Shown: in pieces, positions 26,436 to 35,572 of the stretch | Layout of the letters: each line of letters opens with the position of its first letter | How positions within the stretch are numbered: the first letter of the stretch is position 1 | From: Actinoplanes xinjiangensis | GTDB taxonomy: Bacteria > Actinomycetota > Actinomycetes > Mycobacteriales > Micromonosporaceae | NCBI RefSeq assembly: GCF_003148685.1 | Contig: NZ_QGGR01000025.1 | Span: 81,292 to 145,291, forward strand | Direction: 5' to 3' | DNA: 64,000 nucleotides | Made by a program: the position numbers and the translations under genes | The notes under the pieces: model-generated | What the model saw: the letters and a program-made list of their open reading frames with translations, nothing else | Told to the model about the DNA's origin: nothing | Databases searched by the model: none

Positions 26436-29390
26436 TCACGACGCGTCGTCGAGGGAGTCCTCTTCGGCGAACACGCCCGCCTCCACCGCCTTGACCGCGA
26501 GGGCGGTCCGGGAGTTCACCTTCAACTTGCGCATCGCCGCGCGCAACTGCTGATCCACGGTGGCCGGAGACTTGGCCAGGATCCGGCTGATCTCCCGGTT
26601 CGTCTTACCGGCGACGATCAGCTGGACCACGTCGAGTTCGCGAGGTGACAGCTGGTCGCCGTACCCTTTCCGGCCGCCGCGCCACAATCGCGGGACCTCG
26701 GCGCCGTGCTCGCGGAGCCGCTGGGCGACACGGTCCGCGTCGCCGCGGGCGCCCAGCCTGAACAACTGCTCGTACTGCTCCGCCAGCAGTTCGCGGCCCG
26801 GCTCGATCCGGCCCTGCGCCAGGAGCGCCTCGGCCTGGCGCTCACGGGCGCGCATGGCGTCGTAGGGGCGCGGCAACGTGCTCCAGGCGCGCGCCGCCCG
26901 GTCGTAGGCCGTCGCCGCCCGGGAATGGTCGCCGGCCGCGGCGAGCAGCAGGGCACGGCACACGGTGAGCGCGGCGCGCGGCGCGGGTGCCGTACGGCCA
27001 CGCAGCCCACGGGCGAACCGGCCGACCAGTCTGGTCGCGGCCGTCAGGTCACCGGCGGCGAGCAGCGCCTCGATCCGGGCCGGAACGAGGTCCGTCGCCC
27101 AGACCCAGATGCCCTTCCGCAGGACGGTGTCCATCGGCTCGTTCGTGATCCGCAGCGCCTGGCGGCTGTTTCCGTCGGTCAGCCACAGCCTGGCCAGCGC
27201 GGCGGCGGCCTCCATCGTGTCGTCGGCCGCGCCGAGCCGGGCGGATTCCTCCAGGACCAGCCGGAACTGCTCCTCCGCCGCGCGCCGCCGTCCGGCCGCG
27301 GCCGCCAGCCGGGCAGCGAGGCGGATGCTGCCGAGATAATGAGCCGGCCGGTCCCGGTCGGCGTCGGCGAGTGCCGCGCTCGTCTCCACCAGACCGTCCC
27401 ACCGGCCGGTGTTCCACGCCAGGTTGGCCTGTTCGAGCCGGACGTTGTGCTGCAACCGGGACGCCTGCTCGGCCTCGGCGAGGCGCATGGCCACCGCCAG
27501 GTGTTGTCCGGCGTCGGCGTACCGGCCCCAGATCAGCGCCCCGGTACCGACATTGACGTGGATGCGGGCCACGTCCAGACGCTCCGCCGCCGTCGTACCG
27601 TCGACGGGCAGATCGGCGACGACGTCCCAGGCCTCCTGCTCGCCCAGCATGAGCAGCGCCGCGGCCCGGTTTCCGGCCAGGTTGAGCCGCTGCGCGGGGG
27701 AGTCGATCTGAGCGGTCAGTTCAGCGGCGCGATCCAGCCAGCGCCGATGGGTCGAGGCCGGCCACGGTCCCGCGTAGGCCCAGCCGAGGTAGGTCATCGC
27801 CCGGGCCGCCTCCACCGGATCGTGGTCGAGGTCGGCCACCGCCCGCTCCAGCTCGCTGAGCGCCGCCCGCGCCTCGCCCCCGGTGATCAGAAGCCGGCCC
27901 AGGGGGTTGCGGATCTCGGCCTGCTGGCGGGCGGAGAGGCCGGGGGTCTCCAGCACCGAGCGCAGAGTACGGATCACACGGTGGTAGACCGCGTCGACCG
28001 GTTCACGACGGCCCAGCGCGGCGACTCCGGCGATGCGCGCGATCCGCGCCCGGTCCACCGGCGGCAGCACGGCCCACGACAGCAGATCGACCAGCAGGTG
28101 GACCGCCTTGGTGTGGTCACCCGAGGCCATGGCCAGCTCGGCGCCCTGCTCGGCGTACCGCGCCCAGGACCGCGTCTCGCCGGCCTCCCGGAAGTGGTGG
28201 GCGAGGCGCGCCACCGGCGGCGGGCGCAGGTGCTCCAAGGCCCGGCCGGCCAGCAGGTGGAACTGCCTGCGGTCGGTCAAGGGGATCGCTTCGTAGACGG
28301 CGGTGGCGGCCAGCACATGCCGGAACCGCCACCGCTCGCGGTCGTCTCCGTCCAGGATGCCGGCGCCGGCGGCCTCCGTGATGGCGCCCCGGCATGCGGC
28401 TGGTGACAGGCCGGCGGTCATCGCGATCGTCGCCGGCGAGGAACGCTCGGCCAACGTGGCGGCCGCGCGCAACACCTGCTGCGCCGTCGGCGACAGACGG
28501 CTCACCCGTTCCCGGGTGGAGTCGCGAACCGTCGGTGGAACCCGTAGCTCGCGCAGCTTCAGCCGGACCCACTGCCCGTCGCGGAAGACCAGGTCGGCAC
28601 GGTCGCACATGAGGCGGACCGATTCCTCCACGGCCAGCGGAACACCGCCGGTCCGATCGTGCATGAACGTCGTGAACTCCTGCGAGATCGGTTTGCCGTC
28701 GAGCATCGAGGACACCAGCACCGCCGTGTCGTCGGGTCGCATGGGCGCCAGGGCGATCCTCAGCTGGGTCACGCCGGCGGGCAGCCGGGACGTCAGCCGC
28801 AGCAACAGCGATCCGTCGTCCACCTCCTCCGGCCGATACGAGATCACCAGGCTGAGCCCGTCCGAGTGCTGCCGGGAGATGACGAACAGCAGGAATTCCA
28901 GGGTCACCTCGTCGGCCCAGTGCGCGTCCTCGAGCACGAGAACGTCGACGCGCAGAGCCCGCAACAACTCGTCCAGGGCACGGAACAGGCGGTGCCGGGC
29001 CGCCTTCGCATCGTCCAGGGCCGGCAATGCGGGCGGCAGGCTCGAGGACCATTCCGGAAACAGGGGCCGTAACGCGCCGGCGAGCTCGGTGAGCCGTAGG
29101 CGCGGCACCGGGCGCTCGATCCCATGGAACGCGTCGACGATCGGCCCCAACGTCAGCGACTCACGAAGCGGTGGGCACACCGACACCAGGGCGGTGCGCC
29201 GGTCCGGCGCGGCCGACCACTCGCGCAGCAGCCGGCTCTTGCCGATCCCCGCCTCACCTTCCACCAGCACGATCGCCGGAGACCTGGCCAGGGCGCCGCG
29301 CAGCGCCGCCAGCTCCCGGTCGCGGCCGACGAAACGCGGCGTGGAAACGGTCGGTGAGGTCCCGTCGTCCTCGGGCGAGGGGTCGAGCAT
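26436..29390 (-). CDS. Large AAA-ATPase LuxR-family (LAL/MalT-like) transcriptional regulator
   Basis: 984 residues from ATG 29390; an in-frame ATG at 29495 would add 35 residues but has no better ribosome-binding site. F-V-G-R-D-R-E-L opens the ATPase, with P-loop G-E-A-G-I-G-K-S and Walker B D-V-L-V-L-E-D-A-H-W-A-D. Long TPR-like helical repeats fill residues 370-900, and a LuxR helix-turn-helix ends the protein (L-S-P-R-E-L-D-V-V-Q-L then K-T-N-R-E-I-S). LAL regulators activate catabolic or secondary-metabolite genes upon binding small ligands. Its neighbours are two secreted proteases, so protease control is plausible but unproven. Confidence 0.88.
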   Translation of the reverse strand: MLDPSPEDDGTSPTVSTPRFVGRDRELAALRGALARSPAIVLVEGEAGIGKSRLLREWSAAPDRRTALVSVCPPLRESLTLGPIVDAFHGIERPVPRLRLTELAGALRPLFPEWSSSLPPALPALDDAKAARHRLFRALDELLRALRVDVLVLEDAHWADEVTLEFLLFVISRQHSDGLSLVISYRPEEVDDGSLLLRLTSRLPAGVTQLRIALAPMRPDDTAVLVSSMLDGKPISQEFTTFMHDRTGGVPLAVEESVRLMCDRADLVFRDGQWVRLKLRELRVPPTVRDSTRERVSRLSPTAQQVLRAAATLAERSSPATIAMTAGLSPAACRGAITEAAGAGILDGDDRERWRFRHVLAATAVYEAIPLTDRRQFHLLAGRALEHLRPPPVARLAHHFREAGETRSWARYAEQGAELAMASGDHTKAVHLLVDLLSWAVLPPVDRARIARIAGVAALGRREPVDAVYHRVIRTLRSVLETPGLSARQQAEIRNPLGRLLITGGEARAALSELERAVADLDHDPVEAARAMTYLGWAYAGPWPASTHRRWLDRAAELTAQIDSPAQRLNLAGNRAAALLMLGEQEAWDVVADLPVDGTTAAERLDVARIHVNVGTGALIWGRYADAGQHLAVAMRLAEAEQASRLQHNVRLEQANLAWNTGRWDGLVETSAALADADRDRPAHYLGSIRLAARLAAAAGRRRAAEEQFRLVLEESARLGAADDTMEAAAALARLWLTDGNSRQALRITNEPMDTVLRKGIWVWATDLVPARIEALLAAGDLTAATRLVGRFARGLRGRTAPAPRAALTVCRALLLAAAGDHSRAATAYDRAARAWSTLPRPYDAMRARERQAEALLAQGRIEPGRELLAEQYEQLFRLGARGDADRVAQRLREHGAEVPRLWRGGRKGYGDQLSPRELDVVQLIVAGKTNREISRILAKSPATVDQQLRAAMRKLKVNSRTALAVKAVEAGVFAEEDSLDDAS

Positions 29391-29505
29391 GCGTGATGTT
29401 CTCGCTTTTGGACAGTCGGGCACAAGACCATCGCGGCGACCGGCCTCGATCATTCGAGTGGCGCCCGACACAACGGCAATGCCGCTCGCCGGCACCCGGT
29501 GTCCA

Positions 29506-29531
29506 CCCGGGCCGGCGCGGGCCGGCCCGGG
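29506..29531 (-). terminator. Hairpin terminator of the trypsin-like protease gene
   Basis: 11-bp perfect arms (29506-29516 and 29521-29531) with a GCGG loop, ten bases after the leftward stop at 29542. Confidence 0.7.
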
Positions 29532-29541
29532 CAGGCGGAGG

Positions 29542-30387
29542 TCAGGGTTTGGTGAGCAGGCAGCCGGAGACGGTCAGGTCGATGGTGCGGGTGGCGCTCA
29601 GGCAGGTGGTGAACCAGTAGGTCTGCTGGCCGTAGCTGCGCCCCTGCAGCACGGTGACCACCCCGGACGCGCTGACCTCGCACGGGTTGTTGAGGGTGCA
29701 GCGCCCGCCGCTCTCGTTGCCGGTGTTGTTGATGCCGATCAGCTCGCCGGTGGCGGTGCTGACGATCGGCGATCCGGACGTGCCGCCGATGGTGTCGCAG
29801 CCCGCGTTGTAGCGGACCGAGTCCTTCCAGGTCCAGGTGTCCTCGCGCAGCGTGGTCACGAAACCGTCGATCGAGCAGTTCCAGACCCGCTTCCAGTAGC
29901 CGGACGGGATCCCGATCGACGTCCCGGCCGCGGGGTGTGCGGCCGAGATGGTCAGCGGGACGGCCCCGTACGACGACGACAGCGCCGCGAACGTGGTGTT
30001 CAGCCGGTAGAGGGCGACGTCGTTGCCGGTCATCGTCGCGTAGATCACCCGGTTCGCCCGGACCCGGGCCACCGAGCCGCCGGAGCTGTTGAGCAGCGTG
30101 CCGGTGCGGGTGCTGGAGACGTTCTGGATGACCCGGCCCGCGGCGATGAAACCGCCCTCGTAGCAGTGCCCGTTGGTGAGCATCATCGCGCTGTCCGTGC
30201 CGACCGAGGTGGGGAACCGGACGAGCGAGGCCGAACAGTTGTTCAGCGCGATGGTGTTCGCCAGCGTCACCGCGACCGCGGTGGGGGCCGGCGCGGCCGC
30301 CTGGGCCGGGGCGACCGGCCCGGTCAGGACGCCGGCGATGGCCGCCAGCGTGGTGGCGCCGAGTGCTAGTGCCCGTCGAAAACGCAT
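29542..30387 (-). CDS. Secreted trypsin-like (S1 family) serine protease
   Basis: 281 residues from ATG 30387, which has GAGGGG upstream; longer in-frame starts lack a ribosome-binding site. The signal peptide ends near A-Q-A-A-A. The triad is complete: H74 in T-N-G-H-C, D123 in N-D-V-A-L-Y, S206 in G-G-T-S-G-S-P. Cysteine pairs include C51/C75, as expected for an extracellular chymotrypsin fold. I see no obvious propeptide cleavage site. Substrate preference cannot be read. Confidence 0.9.
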   Translation of the reverse strand: MRFRRALALGATTLAAIAGVLTGPVAPAQAAAPAPTAVAVTLANTIALNNCSASLVRFPTSVGTDSAMMLTNGHCYEGGFIAAGRVIQNVSSTRTGTLLNSSGGSVARVRANRVIYATMTGNDVALYRLNTTFAALSSSYGAVPLTISAAHPAAGTSIGIPSGYWKRVWNCSIDGFVTTLREDTWTWKDSVRYNAGCDTIGGTSGSPIVSTATGELIGINNTGNESGGRCTLNNPCEVSASGVVTVLQGRSYGQQTYWFTTCLSATRTIDLTVSGCLLTKP

Positions 30388-30561
30388 GAAGGTTCCCCTC
30401 ACTGCGGAGCGGCAGCCCGGGTGCGACCTGCCGCTCAGGGTGGCGGCGGGGCATGACGGGTCGACGGCACGCCTACGCCGGTGTTCCTGGCGTAGGCACC
30501 GTCCCATCAGACATTTGCACGTGTCAATATCCAAAAACCCACGGACAGCGGCGTTATGACC

Positions 30562-31413
30562 TCAGCGAACCCGCTCGGCGCTGAACTGCATCCGCGGCGC
30601 GGCATAGAACTCCTGGGCCTGCACCAGCCGCAGCTCACGCTCACCCGACCGATAGGTCAGATCGATCAGATCAAAAACGCTGGAGGCGGTACGCTCCAGC
30701 GCCACCGCCGCATTCCCGGTGGCCACGTAGTGCGCCGTGAACAGGGCGGCCGTGACATCACCGGACCCGTTGGCCTTGAACGGCAGATGCGGGGTGCTCA
30801 CGATCCAGGCGCCGGCGGGGTCCACGACCAGCATCTCGATCGTGCCCTCCTCCCGGTCGGGCCGCTCCACGCTGGTGACCAGCACCGTCGAGGGCCCCAT
30901 CGCGCGGGCGAGGTCGGCCGACTCCAGCGTCGACTCGACCGACGCCGGCTCGGTGCCGGTCAGGAAGCCCAGCTCGAACTGGTTCGGGGTGATGATGTCG
31001 GCCACCGGCACGACCTTGTCCCGCAGCAGGACCGGGATCTCGGGCGCGACGAAACACCCGGACTTCGCGTTGCCCATGACCGGGTCACAAGCGTAGACGG
31101 CCGCGGGATTCTCCGCCTTCACCCGGCGCACGGCGTCGACGATGACGTCGGCGATGCCCACCCCGCCCTGATAGCCCGACAGCACGGCGTCGATCTGCGG
31201 GAACACCCCGCGCTCCTGCACACCGAGGAGGATCTCGGCCACGTCCGGCGGCGGGATGAGCGGGCCGCGCCAGGCGCCGTACCCCGTGTGGTTGGAGAAG
31301 TTGACCGTGTAGACCGGGACGACCTCGACACCGATGCGCTGCAGCGGGAAGACGGCCGCGGAGTTGCCGACATGCCCGTGGGCCACCGCCGACTGGATGG
31401 ACAGAACCTTCAT
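30562..31413 (-). CDS. pdxY: Pyridoxal kinase PdxY
   Basis: 283 residues, standard PdxY length. ATG 31413 begins M-K-V-L-S-I-Q-S-A-V, the canonical start with the substrate-binding serine, followed by G-N-S-A-A-V-F-P-L. The sequence contains V-L-S-G-Y-Q-G, C-D-P-V-M-G, I-T-P-N-Q-F-E-L and the anion-hole/catalytic G-S-G-D near residue 225. It phosphorylates pyridoxal in vitamin B6 salvage. It stands alone, running leftward between the trypsin-like protease and the esterase. Confidence 0.93.
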   Translation of the reverse strand: MKVLSIQSAVAHGHVGNSAAVFPLQRIGVEVVPVYTVNFSNHTGYGAWRGPLIPPPDVAEILLGVQERGVFPQIDAVLSGYQGGVGIADVIVDAVRRVKAENPAAVYACDPVMGNAKSGCFVAPEIPVLLRDKVVPVADIITPNQFELGFLTGTEPASVESTLESADLARAMGPSTVLVTSVERPDREEGTIEMLVVDPAGAWIVSTPHLPFKANGSGDVTAALFTAHYVATGNAAVALERTASSVFDLIDLTYRSGERELRLVQAQEFYAAPRMQFSAERVR

Positions 31414-31427
31414 GTCCTCAGCGTAGA

Positions 31428-31471
31428 CATCACCGGGGACCGCGGGTGGTCGCCCGCGCTCCCCGGTGATG
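31428..31471 (-). terminator. Hairpin terminator of the esterase/CBM2 gene
   Basis: Perfect 12-bp outer arms (31428-31439 and 31460-31471) plus an inner CGCGGG/CCCGCG pairing, located 20 bases after the leftward stop at 31491. Confidence 0.75.
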
Positions 31472-31490
31472 CAGCCCCCAGTGCGGTCCG

Positions 31491-32771
31491 TCAGGCGCTG
31501 GTGCAGGTCGCGCCGTTGAGCGTGTACGCCGCCGGCGCCCCGCTGTTGCCGGAGTGGGTCGCCTGGAACCCGAAACTGACCGACGCACCCGGCGCCACGG
31601 TGGCGTTGTAGGCGACGTTGGAGGCGACCACCCGGCCGGACATCGGCGAGTAGGTGGCGTTCCAGCCGTTGGTGATGCTCTGCCCGGACGGGAGGTCGAA
31701 GGCCACGGCCCAGCCGTTCACCGCGGAACCGCCGGTGTTGGTGACGGTGATGTTCGCGGTCAGGCCGTTGCTCCACGGGTTGACGGTGCTGCTGACCCGG
31801 CACGCCGCGGGCCCGGACGGCGAGCTGCTCGACGCCGAGGGCACCGGGTCGGACGGCCCGGGGCTTGGCGAGCTGGTGCTGCCGAACTGGGTGAAGAACT
31901 GCCACACCTCACCGGACACCCATGACGACGAGGCGTTGCGGTCCACCGGCAGCGGCACGTGGTCGCCGTCGAAGGCCGCCCACCGGACCGGGTAGCCGGC
32001 CCGGCATCCGGTGTAGTTGGTGGTGATGTGGGTGCCGCTGCCCTGCGCCGGTTCCGGCGGGTTCTGTGCCGTGCAGCCGTTGGCGCGGACGAAGGAGTCC
32101 CGCAGGCCACGGCCGTTGGAGATGTTCAGGACGCTGTCCCGGATGCCGTGGATGCCGAAGTAGGCGACCGGCTGGGAGGCCGAGGAGCATCCACTGAGGT
32201 TGGCGCCGGCGATCGGGGCGACCGCCCGGAACACCGTCGGGCGGGCGCAGGCCAGGGCGTAGCTCATCGCGCCGCCGTAGCTGAAGCCGAGGGCGAACCG
32301 CTGGGACGTGTCGACGCACAGGTCGTTCTCGACCGTACGCAGGATGTCGTCGACGAGGGTGACGTCGCGGCCGCCGGTGTTGGCCCAGCCGGCGTCGAGG
32401 CCCTGCGGCGCGACGAAGATCGCGCTGTTGGCGGCCCGCTGCTGGAGTCCGTAGAAGCCGTTGCCGACCACGTCGTTGGCGCTGCCGTTGAGCCAGTGCA
32501 ACCCGACGACCAGCCGGTACGACTGGCTGCTGGAGTAGTTGCCGGGCAGCCGCAGGATGTAGGTGCGGGCGCGCCCGCCGCTCTGGATGGTGTAGGTGCC
32601 GTCGCGCAGGGTCGGCGTCTTGCCGCATCCCGCGGTGGTCGCCATGGCCCCGATCTGCCCTGCCGACGCGATCCCGCCGGCCATCAACGCGGTGGCGGCG
32701 GCGACCAGGGTGACCGCGGCGGCGGCCACCACGCCGAGGACCGTACGATGCGATGCTCTTCGTTCCGTCAT
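31491..32771 (-). CDS. Secreted CE1/PHB-depolymerase-type esterase with C-terminal CBM2
   Basis: 426 residues from ATG 32771, which has GGAGG eight bases upstream. A signal anchor is followed by a G-C-G-K-T-P start typical of feruloyl/acetyl-xylan esterases of the PHB-depolymerase-like CE1 group. The nucleophile lies in G-F-S-Y-G-G and the histidine in D-G-D-H-V-P. A serine/proline linker (about 300-325) leads to a 100-residue cellulose-binding CBM2 (W-S-N-G-L-T-A-N-I-T-V, then W-N-A-T-Y-S). It likely removes ester side groups from hemicellulose while bound to cellulose. A CebR-type box 77 bases upstream suggests induction by cello-oligosaccharides together with the GH6 cellulase. Confidence 0.87.
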   Translation of the reverse strand: MTERRASHRTVLGVVAAAAVTLVAAATALMAGGIASAGQIGAMATTAGCGKTPTLRDGTYTIQSGGRARTYILRLPGNYSSSQSYRLVVGLHWLNGSANDVVGNGFYGLQQRAANSAIFVAPQGLDAGWANTGGRDVTLVDDILRTVENDLCVDTSQRFALGFSYGGAMSYALACARPTVFRAVAPIAGANLSGCSSASQPVAYFGIHGIRDSVLNISNGRGLRDSFVRANGCTAQNPPEPAQGSGTHITTNYTGCRAGYPVRWAAFDGDHVPLPVDRNASSSWVSGEVWQFFTQFGSTSSPSPGPSDPVPSASSSSPSGPAACRVSSTVNPWSNGLTANITVTNTGGSAVNGWAVAFDLPSGQSITNGWNATYSPMSGRVVASNVAYNATVAPGASVSFGFQATHSGNSGAPAAYTLNGATCTSA

Positions 32772-32847
32772 TCGGAGGACCTCCCAGTCGCCGCACATTC
32801 ATGCACGACAATTCTTAAAACTGCTCACAGTTGCGTCAGGCATGTTA

Positions 32848-32861
32848 CGGGAGCGCTCCCA
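32848..32861. promoter_or_regulatory. CebR-type operator upstream of the CBM2 esterase
   Basis: CGGGAGCGCTCCCA matches the CebR consensus TGGGAGCGCTCCCA at 13 of 14 positions, with a perfect 12-base palindromic core. It lies 77 bases upstream of the esterase start in the promoter region. Confidence 0.75.
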
Positions 32862-33226
32862 GAGCTTCAATGGAACCGCTGAACGGTATTCCTGGAATCC
32901 CATTGGTCGAGCCGGTCCACACAGCTCAACGCGCATGGCGCACGGTTATAACAGTTTTCGGAGCAGCATTTTTGGCGGATTCCGTGAAGCCCGGGCACGA
33001 GCGGCCTGGCCCCCCGCCGGACCCGCCAGCAGCGGTGACGAGGTGGCCAGTGCCCGAAGGGCCGGGGTCCTGGCCGGTACTGCGACCACGCGCACCCTCG
33101 TTGCATAACGCTTTTTAGACCTGGATTACTTCAGATTGCTGAAGACCCCCAAAGAACCACCAGACCGGACACCCGGGCACCCGGCCGGCCCGCGACGGCG
33201 ATCGAGAGGAATAGGGTGACCCAGCT
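32862..33226. other. Intergenic region between the esterase promoter and the ECF sigma gene
   Basis: No supported gene. It should contain the ECF promoter; a T-rich stretch (CTTTTT near 33111) is present. I see no clear sigma recognition hexamers. Confidence 0.3.
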
Positions 33227-34087
33227 ATGAGGGCACCCGACACGAACCTGGCCACGATGGTCGCCGCCGCGCAACGTGGCGACCGGCGTGCTCTCGCCGA
33301 CCTCGTCTCCACCCACCTGCCGCTGATCCGCAACGTCGTCGGCCGCGCGGTGGACAACAGCGCGGATGTGGACGACATCGTCCAGGACACGATGGTGCGG
33401 GCCGTACGGGAGCTGCCCGCCCTGCGCAGTCCCGGCAGCTTTCCGACCTGGCTGACGTCGATCGCGGTCCGGCAGGTCGGCACCTACCGGACCCGGGAGG
33501 AGTCCCGGATCGGCCGGACGACCGTTCTCGAGGACGCCGTCGACCGGCCGGACCTCGGCGCCGACCCGGAAGGGGCCGGCGTGCTGCGCGCCGAGCTGAG
33601 CGCCCAGCGGCGGGAGGTCGCCCGGGCCGGCCGGTGGCTCGACCCGGACGACCGGATCCTGCTCTCGCTCTGGTGGCAGGAGGTCGCCGGAACCATGAGC
33701 CGCGCGGAGATCGCCGCGACGTTGGGGCTCACCGTGGCCCACACCGGCGTACGCATCCAGCGGATGCGCGAACAACTGGACGCGGCCCGGACGGTGATCG
33801 CGGCACTCGGCGCCGGCGCCTGCCCGGAACTGGCCGGATCGACGGCCGGCTGGGACGGCCGCCCGGACCGGGTGTGGCGCAAACGTCTGACCCGGCACGT
33901 CCGGTCCTGCCCGGTGTGCGCTCCGGCGGCACAGCGGCATGTACCGGTCGAGCGGCTGCTCGGGAGTCTGCCGGCTCTCGCGGTACCGCCCGCTCTCGCC
34001 GAGTCCGTTCTGGCCGCGGCCGCGGCCGGCGCCGCGCCCGTGGCCGTGTCCGGTGCGGTGGCCACCGGGATCAAGCCTCCCTGGTGA
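33227..34087 (+). CDS. ECF-type sigma factor with C-terminal zinc-binding extension
   Basis: 286 residues. Region 2 (D-V-D-D-I-V-Q-D-T-M-V-R-A near 47-60, then F-P-T-W-L-T-S-I-A) and region 4 (M-S-R-A-E-I-A-A-T-L-G-L-T) are clear. Beyond residue 195 a C-terminal extension carries R-H-V-R-S-C-P-V-C, an H-x3-C-x2-C zinc-associated anti-sigma-like motif, and a hydrophobic alanine-rich end. Some ECF groups fuse the sigma factor to such a zinc domain, a membrane helix and an extracellular sugar-binding module. Here the membrane and sugar-binding parts are encoded by the next gene, overlapping by GTGA, so the two probably act as one sensor. Confidence 0.85.
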   Translation: MRAPDTNLATMVAAAQRGDRRALADLVSTHLPLIRNVVGRAVDNSADVDDIVQDTMVRAVRELPALRSPGSFPTWLTSIAVRQVGTYRTREESRIGRTTVLEDAVDRPDLGADPEGAGVLRAELSAQRREVARAGRWLDPDDRILLSLWWQEVAGTMSRAEIAATLGLTVAHTGVRIQRMREQLDAARTVIAALGAGACPELAGSTAGWDGRPDRVWRKRLTRHVRSCPVCAPAAQRHVPVERLLGSLPALAVPPALAESVLAAAAAGAAPVAVSGAVATGIKPPW

Positions 34088-34707
34088 AGCTGCTGTCCGC
34101 CCATCCGGTGGTCGCCGCCGTCACCGGCGCCACGGTGGCCGCCGGGGTGGCCGTACCGGTCATCGTCCTAGACGATCCGGAGCCGCCGGCGCCGACGACG
34201 AACAGCGCCCCGGATCCGCGGAACACGACGCCGCCGAACTCGGCGGGCCCCGTGCCCGCTCCCGCGCCGACGGCGACGATCAGGCCGGGCCGCCTCTCCC
34301 TGGAGTGGGCCGGTGGCGGCTACCTGACCGCCCGCGACGACGACGTGGCCGTGATCGCGCCGGCCGACGGCGACGCCCGCGACCGGCGCCGGGCCACCTT
34401 CGTCGCCGTCACCGGGCTGGCCGACCCGGACTGCTACTCGTTCCGGACGCTCGACGGCAGATATCTGCGGCACTACGAGCTGCTCGCCTACGCCAACGCC
34501 CCGGACGGCACCGCAATCCTGCCGAAGGACGCCACCTACTGCCCGCTGCCCGGCGCGACGCCCGAGACCGTGATCCTGCAATCACACAACTACCCGCAGC
34601 TCTGCCTACGGTGGACCGGGACGGAGCTGCGCATCGGGTACAACGACGGAAGCGAGAAGTTCCGCGCCGACAACAGTTTCCGGATACGGCCCCCGCTGGC
34701 CGGCTGA
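34084..34707 (+). CDS. Membrane-anchored AbfB (arabinose-binding CBM42-like) sensor partner
   Basis: 207 residues, GTG start overlapping the sigma-factor stop by four bases. Residues 8-29 are a single membrane helix; a proline/threonine linker follows to about residue 70. The rest is an AbfB/CBM42-like beta-trefoil, with S-L-E-W-A-G-G-G-Y-L-T, C-Y-S-F-R-T-L-D-G-R-Y-L-R-H and F-R-A-D-N-S-F-R-I. In arabinofuranosidases this domain binds arabinose side chains of hemicellulose. Coupled to the ECF sigma factor it most likely senses arabinoxylan outside the cell. This is inferred from context; no enzymatic residues are visible. Confidence 0.8.
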   Translation: MKLLSAHPVVAAVTGATVAAGVAVPVIVLDDPEPPAPTTNSAPDPRNTTPPNSAGPVPAPAPTATIRPGRLSLEWAGGGYLTARDDDVAVIAPADGDARDRRRATFVAVTGLADPDCYSFRTLDGRYLRHYELLAYANAPDGTAILPKDATYCPLPGATPETVILQSHNYPQLCLRWTGTELRIGYNDGSEKFRADNSFRIRPPLAG

Positions 34708-34739
34708 CAGGCTGCCGCCGCGCCCGATGCCGGACCCGC

Positions 34740-35552
34740 TCATGCCCCGCGCTGCCAGTCGCGGCGGGCCTCGGCCGCCGCCACCAGCGCGCGGACCACC
34801 GGCAGTGCCTTCTCCATGGCCTCGCGGCCGGACTCCTCGAACTCCGGGATCCGGTTCAGTTCCCAGAACGCGTACGCGTCGACCTCGGGTTTCAGCACCA
34901 GATCCGCGTCGTCCTCCAGCGAGTCGCGGCCGCCGGGTTGCAGGGTGCTCACCGCCACCAGGATGTGCAGCACCGTCGTCGGCGGGCGCCGGGGCAGCGG
35001 ACCGGACACGTCCACCGCGATCACGATGTCCGCGCCCATCCCCCGGGCCAGCGACGCGGGCACCATGGTCACCAGGCCGCCGTCGACCAGCAGGTGCCCG
35101 TCGCGTTCGACCGGCGAGAACACTCCCGGGATGGCGGCGCTGGCCAGCACGGCGCTGGCCACCGGTCCGGACCGCATCACGACCTCCCGCCCGGTGGTCA
35201 GGTCACAGGCGATCGCCGCGAACGGCAGCGACAGGTCCTCGAAGTCCACCCCGCCGAGCGCCGTCTCCAGGAACAGCCCGAGCTTCGACGTCTCGAACAG
35301 CGCCTTGCGGGTACGCCCCGGGCGGACCAGCCGGGCCCAGCGCAGGGTCTGTGCCAGCTTGGCGATGTCCGCCGGGCTCATCCCGTGGGCGTAGAGGGCG
35401 CCGACCAGCGCACCGGCACTGGTGCCGGTGATGATCGCGGGTGGCAGGCCGACCCGGTCCAGGACGTCGAGCACGCCGATGTGAGCGGCGCCGCGCACCG
35501 CGCCGCCGCCGAGCGCCAGTCCGATCCGGATCGGTGGGGTCTCGTCATCCAC
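34740..35552 (-). CDS. Patatin-like phospholipase (RssA-type)
   Basis: 270 residues, probable GTG start at 35552. It shows the glycine-rich oxyanion motif G-L-A-L-G-G-G-A-V-R-G-A, the nucleophile S45 in G-T-S-A-G, and the dyad aspartate in V-D-G-G-L near residue 163. It is a soluble lipid acyl hydrolase of the NTE/RssA-like bacterial group. It is separated by 20 bases from the CebR-like gene, whose transcript may read through into it. Confidence 0.88.
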   Translation of the reverse strand: MDDETPPIRIGLALGGGAVRGAAHIGVLDVLDRVGLPPAIITGTSAGALVGALYAHGMSPADIAKLAQTLRWARLVRPGRTRKALFETSKLGLFLETALGGVDFEDLSLPFAAIACDLTTGREVVMRSGPVASAVLASAAIPGVFSPVERDGHLLVDGGLVTMVPASLARGMGADIVIAVDVSGPLPRRPPTTVLHILVAVSTLQPGGRDSLEDDADLVLKPEVDAYAFWELNRIPEFEESGREAMEKALPVVRALVAAAEARRDWQRGA

Positions 35553-35572
35553 GCTGACAGGTTAGGCCCCGC

